From Bacteroidota bacterium (GTDB taxonomy: Bacteria > Bacteroidota > Bacteroidia > Chitinophagales > Chitinophagaceae), in NCBI GenBank assembly GCA_016711825.1, contig JADJSG010000007.1, forward strand, positions 62,001 through 126,000: 64,000 nucleotides of DNA, given 5' to 3'. The notes beneath the pieces are model-generated. The model was not told where the DNA came from, searched no databases, and saw only the letters and a list, made by a program, of their open reading frames with translations. A program made the translations under genes and the position numbers. Each line of letters starts with the position of its first letter. The stretch's first letter is position 1. This document shows positions 1 through 8,960 of this stretch, piece by piece.

Positions 1-1039
1 TTGGTCGATAGTTAATTCTGACTGCTGGTGGATTTAATGAATCATTGTAAAGATTTGCATTTACTACCCCACCTGCGTTACCAATAATAAGAGAAGTATT
101 CATGGTATAGGTTCCGCCAGCATACATGTTGACACCCGAAAATATAACAGGTACTACATTAGCAGCAAATGGTGTTAAAGTACCTGAAGAAACGGTGGAA
201 CTGAGATTGATTAAACCATTCGGGCCATTGATATAAAAATATAAAGTAACAGGGTTTGTTGCGAGATTAATAGGGATTGAACCATAATTAACCAGCGATA
301 CCACTAAGGTTTGATTTGCAGTATAACAATTCCCAACAGCCCCTGTGATTGCTGAAACACCAGGGTCATATGTACTGGGTGGTATAAACTGGTATTTACG
401 CTGGGCTCCAGGCCATGCTGTATTGTTATCATTCAATACTGCAATACTACTTGTATGTGTTGCGGTTGTGATAATCTGAAAATCATTGGTCAATTTTGCG
501 ATACCTACAGTAGCACTTGTAACCGGGATACCATAATCATATACAAACGTTATGCCCCCTGAGTTTTCTTCTAGCCAAACTTGAAATTTTTTATCTGCCA
601 CGCCACCGACACCTCCACCAAAACTTCTGACTTCAAAATCAACTACTAGTTTTCGGTTGGGAGCTACACCAAACAACTCATAACGAATACCATTACCTTC
701 CGTATATAAATCATCCCACAAAGGCATTAAGACCGGCATTGTTGGTGTATTGGCAGGAAATGCGTTTGTAAATGTAGAAGGCACTATAAAACCTAACCCA
801 CATAATCCATTACTTGAAACACTCATTTGGGTATAACTAGTCCCTGCAAAATTGAATGAAAAACCAATAGGGAATAAAATAGAAGCTACATCATCATTAC
901 CCGCTCCAATTAAAGTGGTAGGGGTTACTAAAGTTTGAATGGGTGTTACATTATTGGTAATAAAACTATAAGTAGCTGCTGGTTGAGCAAATAATTTAGT
1001 AGAATAAACTAAAATAAAAAATAGTAATAATTTTTTCAT
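1..1039 (-). CDS. Secreted surface protein, partial (C-terminus beyond window edge)
   Basis: An uninterrupted frame runs from an ATG at 1037-1039 to the window edge, so only the first ~346 residues are seen. The N-terminus (MKKLLLFFILVYSTKLFAQ) is a signal peptide ending in a typical Bacteroidota F-A-Q cleavage region. The mature part is rich in Thr, Val, Asn and Gly and has phrases such as GFSFNFAGTSYTQ and SVSSNGLCGLG, which resemble secreted beta-sandwich proteins of this phylum that often end in a T9SS sorting domain. The end is not visible, so T9SS export is only inferred. The next gene on this strand, 1444-4731, is also secreted, but a terminator and a repeat separate them. The function is unknown. 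Confidence 0.8.
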   Translation of the reverse strand, partial: MKKLLLFFILVYSTKLFAQPAATYSFITNNVTPIQTLVTPTTLIGAGNDDVASILFPIGFSFNFAGTSYTQMSVSSNGLCGLGFIVPSTFTNAFPANTPTMPVLMPLWDDLYTEGNGIRYELFGVAPNRKLVVDFEVRSFGGGVGGVADKKFQVWLEENSGGITFVYDYGIPVTSATVGIAKLTNDFQIITTATHTSSIAVLNDNNTAWPGAQRKYQFIPPSTYDPGVSAITGAVGNCYTANQTLVVSLVNYGSIPINLATNPVTLYFYINGPNGLINLSSTVSSGTLTPFAANVVPVIFSGVNMYAGGTYTMNTSLIIGNAGGVVNANLYNDSLNPPAVRINYRP

Positions 1040-1213
1040 AAAAAATGATTTAGGTTTGAGTTAACAAATATAAGATTCATTTAACAAAATTCAATCATTC
1101 AAAAAAAATTAGATCCATAGCCATCTTTTACCAAAGTAATTTAAAATTATACCAATATTTTTTAAATCTTAAAGTAGTAAATGCCGATTAAAATTTGGCA
1201 CAACGACTTAGGT

Positions 1214-1324
1214 TAATACCAACGATACTTGAAAGACAGTTCAATGGTTATCAGCTTAATTAAAATGCGTATAGGTAATGTTTCGATATTTTTCAGACTG
1301 TATCGTAAATACATTTGATATAAC
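1214..1324 (+). repeat. Dispersed ~110-bp repeat, copy A
   Basis: Begins AATACCAACGA and ends ACATTTGATATA, with the interior landmarks GTTATCAGCTTAA and ATATTTTTCAGACT. These align without large gaps to copies near 26422, 30915 and, inverted, 8849. It is the most diverged copy at its right end, where the terminal TTGGTATA reads TTGATATA. It lies between two secreted-protein genes. Confidence 0.7.
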
Positions 1325-1394
1325 ACAAACATTGGTTTATTGATTATATCACATCAGTTTCATTTTACAAATTAATACATGAAAATTTTAAACA

Positions 1395-1430
1395 TAAAAA
1401 ATCCGCTCTTTTTAGGGAGCGGACTTTTGT
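1395..1430 (-). terminator. Hairpin terminator for the 1095-aa secreted protein gene
   Basis: TCCGCTC (1402-1408) pairs perfectly with GAGCGGA (1417-1423). On the minus strand a T-run follows the stem, about 20 nt after the stop codon at 1444. The plus-strand side is also T-rich. Confidence 0.75.
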
Positions 1431-1443
1431 TACTTTTTGCAGA

Positions 1444-4400
1444 TTAATTTTTTCTAATGGTCTGACTAAATTGTAAACCTTTATTATTCGTAATTTTAAT
1501 CATATAAACACCATCAGCAAGACCTTCCATGCTGATATCGCTTTTATTGTTACCTGCTTGCAATTGCATATCTACTGCTCTCACAACCCTACCCGTTGCA
1601 TCCATTATTTTAATTTGTGCAATAGAGGCATTAGGTATGTTAATTTCAATATTCAATTGGGTATTTACAGGGTTAGGATAAAGGCTCACCATGGTTTCAT
1701 TACCATGATACACATTCACTACTTTGCTATAACTCATGTTACCATCTAAGTCAGTTTGTTGCAATCTATAGTAATTGTTTCCACCTAATGGCGACTGATC
1801 AACAAAATCATACGTTAATTGAGTGGCACTATTGCCATTGATTGCTTTGCTGTAAATCTTATTTGACAAGGTATTAAATTGTTTACCATCTTTACTTCGT
1901 TCCAATACAAAATGACTATTGTTTTGTTCACTAGCAGTAATCCATTGAAGCAATGAAGTGTTTTCTATTTTTTTGCCAGCAAAACTTAACAAAGATACTG
2001 GAAGTGGCACATTGCCTGGGTTGGCTGAATGTGCATAAAAATAAGAAAAACCACTCACTGGGAAACAAACTGTCCATACCGTTGTTAATGGATCATAACT
2101 TGTAGTAATATTTGCATTAGGTATTGCAATAGCTGTATGACCTGGCGTATTGATATCACCATTATCCACTTTTGAAATGGCTAAATTTACATTTGGTACA
2201 ATTTGTGGCCAACCATTAAAAATAGCATCCGCATTGTAAATATTAAAATCATCATCTAAATAATACAAACAAACCAATGCTGTATCTTGTGTTGTTGGTG
2301 TGATTTGGTAATGTCTGTTGACATAAGGTTGTCCATTGTGATATTGTGTACTTGCATCAATATCTTCACACATAGTCACACTCCCTAAACTAGTACCATT
2401 ACTGATATCAGTTACAGTAGCAATTTTTCGACAGTCATTTGGCGTCACTAAAGTTTCTGTATTGCCATCTAAAATTGTCACGTTACCACAACCCACACTT
2501 CCTGGTATTGAAATATTAAACGCTCCTTGATTGGCGATTTCATCACTTGGCGGCAAGATATTAATTTCTGCAAGTGCAGTATCTGTACATGCAGGAATCG
2601 TATTAGTCACAAATACAATATAAACCGTATCAGCAGTCGTGATATTATGAGGGTTAGGATGAGGTGTAAAATTGTTTGTGTAATAAAGCGTATCGGTTCC
2701 TGGAGGAACAGTACTAAATTGATCTATCAAAGAAGCAACATCTAAACTATAAGGAGCGCAAGCAAATGGCTGAAATAAATTGGTAGTAAATTCAGGTGCA
2801 GAATGTACGGTTAAAATAATAGAATCGGAAGATACACAACCAGTAGGTAAAGAAACTTTAGAATAAAGGATGGTCGAAGCAGAATTGAAATTAGATGGGT
2901 TGTTGATTAATTGTGTAAGTCCTTGATCCTGATAATAATCAACAGAAACATTCGGATTATTGTTTCCTACATTATTCGTCAAAGTGGTTAAATCAAAAAT
3001 ACTATTCCCAGTGGCTGGAATTAATTCGCATAAAGCAATTGAATCCTGATTGACAACGGGTGAAGGGTTTACTTTAATTTCAACTGATACACGGCAAACA
3101 CTATCTGCACTACAAGCCGCAAAGAAGTTTGTACTTGCTACAGTATTGGTATTGCTAAGTCCACTACCTGGGGTTACAAAAGGATTAAAAAGATTTGCAT
3201 TTAAGATAGAGCTACCACCGATATTAGCGGTATACCATTTGGAAATAGGTGAAATAGTATAATTTATTTTTAAGGTCACTTGCGTTGGCAGGGTTTGTGC
3301 ATTGATGAGCGCATCTGCACCTACCGCTTGATTTAATGATTCCCAATATCCAATACTATAAGTGCCTCCAGCGCCTAAAGCGGCATACATATTATTTAAT
3401 ACCACATCAGATATTACACTGGTATAATCAAAATTGTATACTGCAAAAGCCAATGGACTTCCCGCAGTACCAGGTAAAAATGGAGTTGCCGGTCCATTGG
3501 GTGGCGGGCCATAAATATTAAAACGAGCTTCATTACCAAATGAATTGGCCACACCAGGTTGTCCATTCAAATTGGTAATCAATAAGGTGCCTCCTGTAAT
3601 CACAGCACCCATTGGCAATACAGGCAAAGTACCTGTTGCAAACAAAGCAGCAGTAGCATCACTTGCACCATCAGGTTGTTGAGGAGCATTGACTGTTCCA
3701 TTGGTATTTAACTTCACCGTTTTTGACAAACAGTTACTGGCATCAAAACCCGCAAACAAACTACCATCTGAATATTGACAAACACTATCAGTGATTGGTG
3801 TGACGGTTGGCTTGTAATTGGTGACTGAATCGGTATAAGCATTATTTACCAAATTGTTATCTACTAAACCCGCTATACTTGCAGTAGCAGTGGCGTAATA
3901 AGTTCCTGGTTGGGTATAATCAATACCACTGGCAAAAGCAATAGTACATTGACATGGTGCTAAAGTACCTGTATTTAACGTAACCGTTGGTGTTTGAGCA
4001 GGTACTGGACCTGTAATATTATAATTAACGGTAATATTATTGGTTGCTAAATTGATTGTATTGGGTGATTTATTACATATTTGGGCAAAAATACTATTGG
4101 TAGAACCTGAACATACAGTATTAGGTAAACCAGCATTTTTTACATAAATATCTGTGTAAGCATTAGGCTGTGCTAAAGTAACACTGCCATCAAAAAAATA
4201 GGCTGTACCTGAATTGCCTAAATTTTGCCAGCCAAAATAACCTACTTGTGCACCTAATGATACATTATTGCCTACAAGCAAATCGATGCCACCGCTAGAG
4301 AAAATATTTGGTGCCACACCACCCCGAACTGCAGTACCTTTTGAACCTTGTAAAGCAAATCGATAAGTAGTCATTGGCGGAATTGTAACCCCAATACAAT

Positions 4401-4731
4401 CGAAAGGTGTTACAAAAGTGATAATGGTGGAAGTCAAAGGCAATGATGTAGCTGCTAATATCCAGTTAGGTGCTGCTACTAAGGGTGGCCCAGCTAAAGA
4501 TACTGCAGAATAGTAAAGCGAATAGACATTATCTTCATACAAATTGGCTTGTAAATTTGTCAAATCCGTTAAAACTACCGGATACGGGTTGTTGTTGCGA
4601 ATAGCAAACGTAATGTATGTAAGCCCAGTGCTAAATGTTGTAGCAGCAGGTGGATACATAGTGGTGATCGTTTGCGATTTAGCCTGCACCATTGCTAAAA
4701 GCATGCAGGTAATTAATAAAAGTTTCTTCAT
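1444..4731 (-). CDS. Large secreted protein with T9SS type-A C-terminal sorting domain
   Basis: This 1095-residue protein has an N-terminal signal peptide (MKKLLLITCMLLAMVQAKSQ). The last ~85 residues fit a T9SS type-A sorting domain: SLYPNPVNTQLNIEI, then a strand with GRVVRA, then DGVYMIKITNN and a basic end (TIRKN). T9SS cargo is exported through the periplasm to the outer surface and its C-terminal domain removed. The body is Thr/Asn/Val-rich with repeated beta-sandwich-like stretches (CARDB-like at ~200-310, Ig/PKD-like phrases at ~560-740). The part just before the sorting domain (LLQWITASEQNNSHFVLERS) is a common linker in Bacteroidota surface proteins. No catalytic motif was recognised. 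It may be an adhesin or matrix protein; the exact role is unknown. Confidence 0.88.
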   Translation of the reverse strand: MKKLLLITCMLLAMVQAKSQTITTMYPPAATTFSTGLTYITFAIRNNNPYPVVLTDLTNLQANLYEDNVYSLYYSAVSLAGPPLVAAPNWILAATSLPLTSTIITFVTPFDCIGVTIPPMTTYRFALQGSKGTAVRGGVAPNIFSSGGIDLLVGNNVSLGAQVGYFGWQNLGNSGTAYFFDGSVTLAQPNAYTDIYVKNAGLPNTVCSGSTNSIFAQICNKSPNTINLATNNITVNYNITGPVPAQTPTVTLNTGTLAPCQCTIAFASGIDYTQPGTYYATATASIAGLVDNNLVNNAYTDSVTNYKPTVTPITDSVCQYSDGSLFAGFDASNCLSKTVKLNTNGTVNAPQQPDGASDATAALFATGTLPVLPMGAVITGGTLLITNLNGQPGVANSFGNEARFNIYGPPPNGPATPFLPGTAGSPLAFAVYNFDYTSVISDVVLNNMYAALGAGGTYSIGYWESLNQAVGADALINAQTLPTQVTLKINYTISPISKWYTANIGGSSILNANLFNPFVTPGSGLSNTNTVASTNFFAACSADSVCRVSVEIKVNPSPVVNQDSIALCELIPATGNSIFDLTTLTNNVGNNNPNVSVDYYQDQGLTQLINNPSNFNSASTILYSKVSLPTGCVSSDSIILTVHSAPEFTTNLFQPFACAPYSLDVASLIDQFSTVPPGTDTLYYTNNFTPHPNPHNITTADTVYIVFVTNTIPACTDTALAEINILPPSDEIANQGAFNISIPGSVGCGNVTILDGNTETLVTPNDCRKIATVTDISNGTSLGSVTMCEDIDASTQYHNGQPYVNRHYQITPTTQDTALVCLYYLDDDFNIYNADAIFNGWPQIVPNVNLAISKVDNGDINTPGHTAIAIPNANITTSYDPLTTVWTVCFPVSGFSYFYAHSANPGNVPLPVSLLSFAGKKIENTSLLQWITASEQNNSHFVLERSKDGKQFNTLSNKIYSKAINGNSATQLTYDFVDQSPLGGNNYYRLQQTDLDGNMSYSKVVNVYHGNETMVSLYPNPVNTQLNIEINIPNASIAQIKIMDATGRVVRAVDMQLQAGNNKSDISMEGLADGVYMIKITNNKGLQFSQTIRKN

Positions 4732-4823
4732 ATGGTTTAAATTTTGTCACATAATTACACCAATTCAGCGTATTTAACAAATCATTTCTGATTTTTTTTT
4801 AAAAATATACCAAACTTGAACTT

Positions 4824-4831
4824 TACATTTG
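4824..4831 (+). promoter_or_regulatory. -7 promoter box TACATTTG, 4 nt before the start codon
   Basis: Matches the Bacteroidota TAnnTTTG -7 box. The ATG at 4836 begins after only four bases (TTGC), so the transcript may start at or next to the start codon. No clear -33 TTTG is visible. Confidence 0.55.
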
Positions 4832-4835
4832 TTGC

Positions 4836-5597
4836 ATGAACTATCAATTACCTCAAATACCTGAAAGAACAAAAAAACATAGAAAAGACGGCATTACTAT
4901 GGTGATGGATAAAGGATTAAGCATACAAGAAACCCATAATTTCATTAGTGTTGCTGAACCTTATATTGACCTGGTGAAATTAGGTTTCGGTACCTCAATG
5001 GTAACCCCAAATTTAAAAGAAAAACTTGCTGTATATGCTGAAAACAATATACCTGTCTATTTAGGAGGTACCTTATTTGAAGCTTTTTTAATTCGAAACT
5101 GTTTTGATGAATACTTACAAATGATTCAGGATTATGGATTAAAATATGTGGAAGTTTCTGATGGATCTATAAGTATACCACATAGTGAAAAATGTGGCTA
5201 TATTGAAAAACTAGCGAAACATGTTACTGTATTGAGTGAAGTTGGCAGTAAAGATGCTGCACATATCATACCACCATATAAATGGATTGAACTGATGAAG
5301 GCAGAACTTGAAGCAGGTAGTGAATACGTAATCGCTGAAGCACGTGAAGCAGGAAATGTAGGCATTTACAGAAGCAGCGGAGAAGTAAGGGAAGGCTTGG
5401 TGCAAGAAATCCTTACACAGATTCCCAAAGAAAAAATTATTTGGGAAGCCCCGCAAAAAGCCCAGCAAGTCTATTTTCTAGAGCTTTGTGGCTGCAATGT
5501 TAATCTTGGCAATATTGCACCCAATGAAGTGATTCCTCTTGAAGCTACCCGTATTGGTTTACGTGGAGATACCTTTATGTTTTATTTAGATAAATAA
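4836..5597 (+). CDS. Phosphosulfolactate synthase-like protein (ComA family)
   Basis: The 253-residue protein matches the ComA (phosphosulfolactate synthase) TIM-barrel family in length and motifs: MVMDKG near the N-terminus, KLGFGTS, YVEVSDGSISIP, LSEVGSKD, WEAPQKAQQ and LGNIAPNEVIPLE. In methanogens ComA adds sulfite to phosphoenolpyruvate to make (2R)-phospho-3-sulfolactate for coenzyme M. Bacteroidota have no coenzyme M, so a sulfonate product with another use is possible. Sulfonolipid-related metabolism is a speculation here, since no other such gene is nearby. The ATG at 4836 is the only sensible start and sits right behind a promoter box. aroE follows after 11 bp and may be co-transcribed. 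Confidence 0.85.
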   Translation: MNYQLPQIPERTKKHRKDGITMVMDKGLSIQETHNFISVAEPYIDLVKLGFGTSMVTPNLKEKLAVYAENNIPVYLGGTLFEAFLIRNCFDEYLQMIQDYGLKYVEVSDGSISIPHSEKCGYIEKLAKHVTVLSEVGSKDAAHIIPPYKWIELMKAELEAGSEYVIAEAREAGNVGIYRSSGEVREGLVQEILTQIPKEKIIWEAPQKAQQVYFLELCGCNVNLGNIAPNEVIPLEATRIGLRGDTFMFYLDK

Positions 5598-5608
5598 AAC
5601 GAAAACTG

Positions 5609-6352
5609 ATGGATATGTTTGGTCTGATAGGATATCCTTTATCTCATTCTTTTTCGGTAAAATATTTTGAACAAAAATTTGCTCATGAACAGATTCAAGC
5701 TGTTTATAAAAATTTTGAAATAGATACCCTAAATAAGTTATTGCCCTTGATTGAAAACCATCAATTAAAAGGATTTAATGTAACTCTGCCCTATAAAGAA
5801 AAAATCATTCCTTATTTAACTGAATTAGATGACTCTGCCGCCATCGTTGGTGCTGTCAATTGTGTTAAAGTAAGAGCCAATAAACGAATTGGCTACAATA
5901 CAGATATAGCAGGTTTTGAAAAATCATTAAGCCATTTATTTGCTCAACATTCCCTGAATATGCATGATTACAAAGCCTTGGTTTTTGGAACAGGGGGCGC
6001 ATCCAAAGCTGTCTGCCATGTTTTACAAAAATATCAAATCCCCTATTTAATTGTTAGCAGAACACCCCTATTCAATAGTATATCTTATCTCGATATCAAT
6101 CAAACACTCCTGTCTTCACATAGACTGTTAATTAATACCACACCTGTCGGTATGTATCCCCTTATTGATGAATGCTTACCGCTGCCTTATCAGTTTATCA
6201 CACCGCAACATATTGCCTACGACTTAATCTATAATCCCGCAAAAACAACCTTTTTAGTACAATGTGAACAAAGAACGCCATTTGTCAAAAATGGATTAGA
6301 AATGTTGGAGATACAAGCCGAATTGAGCTATAAGCTGTTTATACAAGTTTAA
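5609..6352 (+). CDS. aroE: Shikimate dehydrogenase
   Basis: Reduces 3-dehydroshikimate to shikimate with NADPH in the aromatic amino-acid pathway. The 247-residue protein has every expected landmark: S12 and S14 in YPLSHSFS, the catalytic lysine K63 in NVTLPYK, N84 in GAVNC, D99 in YNTD, the NADP-binding loop FGTGGASKAV, and the late NTTPVGM and DLIYNPAKT motifs. Its length is slightly below the usual 270, as is common in Bacteroidota. Start: ATG at 5609; a second in-frame ATG two codons later is also possible. It lies 11 bp after the ComA-like gene, suggesting one transcript, though the two pathways share only phosphoenolpyruvate. Confidence 0.95.
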   Translation: MDMFGLIGYPLSHSFSVKYFEQKFAHEQIQAVYKNFEIDTLNKLLPLIENHQLKGFNVTLPYKEKIIPYLTELDDSAAIVGAVNCVKVRANKRIGYNTDIAGFEKSLSHLFAQHSLNMHDYKALVFGTGGASKAVCHVLQKYQIPYLIVSRTPLFNSISYLDINQTLLSSHRLLINTTPVGMYPLIDECLPLPYQFITPQHIAYDLIYNPAKTTFLVQCEQRTPFVKNGLEMLEIQAELSYKLFIQV

Positions 6353-6447
6353 AATCTATAAAAAATTCTATCGAATACGATAAGCTATAAAATAGTATTT
6401 TTTTATAAAAACCATTCTCAACGTATCTTGCGCCCAACAAAATTCCT

Positions 6448-8823
6448 ATGCATTCAAAAATAGTTATTTTACTACTGAGTTTTCTTTTTTGTGTACAGCA
6501 AATGCTTCATGCACAAGATAAAAAATATACAATCAGTGGCTATGTAAGAGACCAAAGTAGTGGCGAAAATTTGCCAGCGGCCAATGTAGGTGTTGTTGAA
6601 TTAAAACGTGGTGTCAACACCAATAATTATGGCTTTTTTTCCATTTCAGTTCCTGAAGGAAACTATCAATTAAAAGTAAGTTATCTTGGATTTGAGACCC
6701 AACTGATCAACTTAACGATCCAGAAAGACATTGTATTGAATGTGGAATTGTTACCTAAAAATCTTGTTCAAAAAGAAATCATTGTAAAAGATATTCGAAA
6801 AGATAATAATGTAAAAAGCACCGAAATGGGGATGCATCAGTTGAGTATGGAAAACGTAAAAAAACTGCCTGTCATCATGGGTGAAGTAGATGTGTTGAAG
6901 TCCTTGCAATTATTACCAGGTGTGAGTTCAGCAGGTGAAGGGCAAAGTGGTTTTTATGTAAGAGGTGGAGGTCCCGATCAAAATTTAATCTTACTTGACG
7001 ATGCTGTGGTTTATAATACAGGTCACTTGTTTGGTTTTTTTTCAGTGTTTAACGGTGATGCCATTAAAAACGTAACCCTTATCAAAGGTGCAGCCCCAGC
7101 CAATTATGGCGGACGTTTATCGTCAGTAGTTGATGTAACAATGAAAGAAGGCAATAATAAAAAATATCAAGTGGAGGGCGGCATAGGCTTAATTGCATCA
7201 AGACTTTCTTTACAAGGCCCTATCCTTAAAAATAAAGCTTCATTTATGGTGAGTGCCCGCAGAACTTATATTGATGCATTAGTGAAACCCTTTGTTCGAT
7301 CTACCAGTACTTTTAAAGGTTCAGGATATTATTTTTATGATTTAAATGCCAAGGTAAATTATATCATAACAAAAAAAGACAGATTGTATTTGAGTGGCTA
7401 TTTAGGCAAAGATGTTTTTACTTTTAAAAATACAGAAAGAACATTTGACGTGAATGTACCTTGGGGAAATAAAACGGGCACCCTCCGGTGGAACCATGAA
7501 TTTAGCAATAAACTATTTTTAAATACTACCTTGATGTACAACGATTATAATTTTACATTCGCAGGTGGTCAAGAAAACTTTAAAGTAAAATTCTATTCAG
7601 GTATAAGGGACTGGAGTGGCAAATTTGATTTTGACTATTATAGCAAGTTTAACCACAATTTTAAATTTGGTGGTCAATATACATATCATACATTTACCCC
7701 AAGCACCGTAAGTGGCGAAGCTTCAGGAGTTGAGTTTAAACCCGATCAAACATTTCGAAAGTATGCACACGAAATGGGCATTTATGCATTAGATGAATTT
7801 GATATTGGTAAAAAAATAAAAGTCAATATGGGTATTCGTTATTCTCAATTTTTACAAGTAGGCCCCTACAAGAGATATACCTTTGACCAAAACAACAATA
7901 AACAAGATAGTACAGTATACGAAGCTGGCGATATAGCAAAAAGTTATGGTGGACCTGAACCTCGTTTAAGTATTCGTTATAGCTTAGATGAAACATCTTC
8001 TGTGAAATTAAGTGCAGCAAAAACGTATCAATACTTACATCTTGTGACCAACAATGGTTCTACATTACCTACCGACATTTGGAGCCCAAGCACTTACTTT
8101 GTTAGACCACAAAAAGCTTGGCAATACAGTGCGGGTGTGTTTAAAAACTTTTTTGAAAACAAAGTGGAAACATCAGTTGAAGTATATTATAAAGACATGG
8201 AAAACTTACTTGAGTATAGACAAGGATATGTACCCTCTTCCCTTCGTGATGTTGATTATGATTTTGTGTTTGGACAAGGATATGCTTATGGTGCTGAATT
8301 TTTTATCAATAAAACGAAAGGCCGTTTAACAGGCTGGTTAGCTTATACCCTTTCATGGACTTACCGTAAGTTTGACCAATTAAATAGTGGTGAAAAATAT
8401 TTTGCTAAATACGACCAACGTCATAATATTTCATTTACGACCACCTATGAGCTTAATAAAAAATGGACTCTTTCAGGTGTATTTGTATTTGGCTCTGGCA
8501 ATAGGGTTACTTTACCTACAAGTTTGTACACCATCAATAATCAAGTGTATCAAGAATACAGTAAATTAAATAATTATTCGCTTCCACCCTATCATCGTCT
8601 TGACTTAGCTGCTATCTATACACCCAAAGCTGCGTCTACCAAAAAACTGAAAGGCAGCTGGACTTTTTCAATCTACAATGTATACAGCAGACAAAACCCT
8701 TATTTGGTTTATTTAGACGTACAAGGTGGCATTGGCAACACCAATGGAGTAGAATTAAAAGTGAAACAAGTTTCTATCTTTCCAATATTACCAAGCATTA
8801 CCTACAATTTTAAATTTAATTAG
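6448..8823 (+). CDS. TonB-dependent outer-membrane receptor with carboxypeptidase-like N-terminal domain
   Basis: A 791-residue outer-membrane protein. Residues 1-23 are a signal peptide (cleavage near LHAQ). Residues ~27-110 form a carboxypeptidase-D regulatory-like beta-sandwich (ISGYVRDQSSGENLPAANV). A plug domain follows (~125-235; LLPGVSSAGEGQSGFYVRGG, ILLDDAVVYN, TLIKGAAPANYGGRLSSVVD), and the rest is a 22-strand barrel rich in alternating aromatics, ending in YNFKFN. The substrate cannot be read from the sequence. No SusD-like lipoprotein lies next to it, which argues against a polysaccharide-utilisation locus. It may import a metal chelate, cofactor or peptide. Confidence 0.93.
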   Translation: MHSKIVILLLSFLFCVQQMLHAQDKKYTISGYVRDQSSGENLPAANVGVVELKRGVNTNNYGFFSISVPEGNYQLKVSYLGFETQLINLTIQKDIVLNVELLPKNLVQKEIIVKDIRKDNNVKSTEMGMHQLSMENVKKLPVIMGEVDVLKSLQLLPGVSSAGEGQSGFYVRGGGPDQNLILLDDAVVYNTGHLFGFFSVFNGDAIKNVTLIKGAAPANYGGRLSSVVDVTMKEGNNKKYQVEGGIGLIASRLSLQGPILKNKASFMVSARRTYIDALVKPFVRSTSTFKGSGYYFYDLNAKVNYIITKKDRLYLSGYLGKDVFTFKNTERTFDVNVPWGNKTGTLRWNHEFSNKLFLNTTLMYNDYNFTFAGGQENFKVKFYSGIRDWSGKFDFDYYSKFNHNFKFGGQYTYHTFTPSTVSGEASGVEFKPDQTFRKYAHEMGIYALDEFDIGKKIKVNMGIRYSQFLQVGPYKRYTFDQNNNKQDSTVYEAGDIAKSYGGPEPRLSIRYSLDETSSVKLSAAKTYQYLHLVTNNGSTLPTDIWSPSTYFVRPQKAWQYSAGVFKNFFENKVETSVEVYYKDMENLLEYRQGYVPSSLRDVDYDFVFGQGYAYGAEFFINKTKGRLTGWLAYTLSWTYRKFDQLNSGEKYFAKYDQRHNISFTTTYELNKKWTLSGVFVFGSGNRVTLPTSLYTINNQVYQEYSKLNNYSLPPYHRLDLAAIYTPKAASTKKLKGSWTFSIYNVYSRQNPYLVYLDVQGGIGNTNGVELKVKQVSIFPILPSITYNFKFN

Positions 8824-8848
8824 GGCTTGAATATTTAAAGTTAAAAAC

Positions 8849-8960
8849 TTATACCTAAAGTATTTAAAAGAAGTTTGAAATAATTCGGTTTATTGACAAC
8901 ACTCATTATATTTAAAGCTAATAACAAATGAACTATCTTTAATATGTTTCGTTGGTACTA
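8849..8960 (-). repeat. Dispersed ~110-bp repeat, copy D (inverted orientation)
   Basis: Read on the minus strand it begins AGTACCAACGAAAC, continues ATTAAAGATAGTTCATTTG and ends near TTTAGGTATA, which aligns with copies A, B and C. Its left end starts exactly at the TAG stop codon of mltG (8958-8960), so the element forms the whole 3' flank of that gene. Confidence 0.65.

Larger units (their letters stand above)
1040..1443. other. Intergenic stretch with repeat copy and terminator
   Basis: This stretch has no plausible gene. It holds one copy of the dispersed ~110-bp repeat (about 1214-1324) and a hairpin terminator (about 1395-1430). A further partial similarity lies at about 1150-1190, where the phrase ATTATACCAATATTTTTT matches the interior of repeat copy C; this may be a degraded fragment of another copy. 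Confidence 0.6.
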
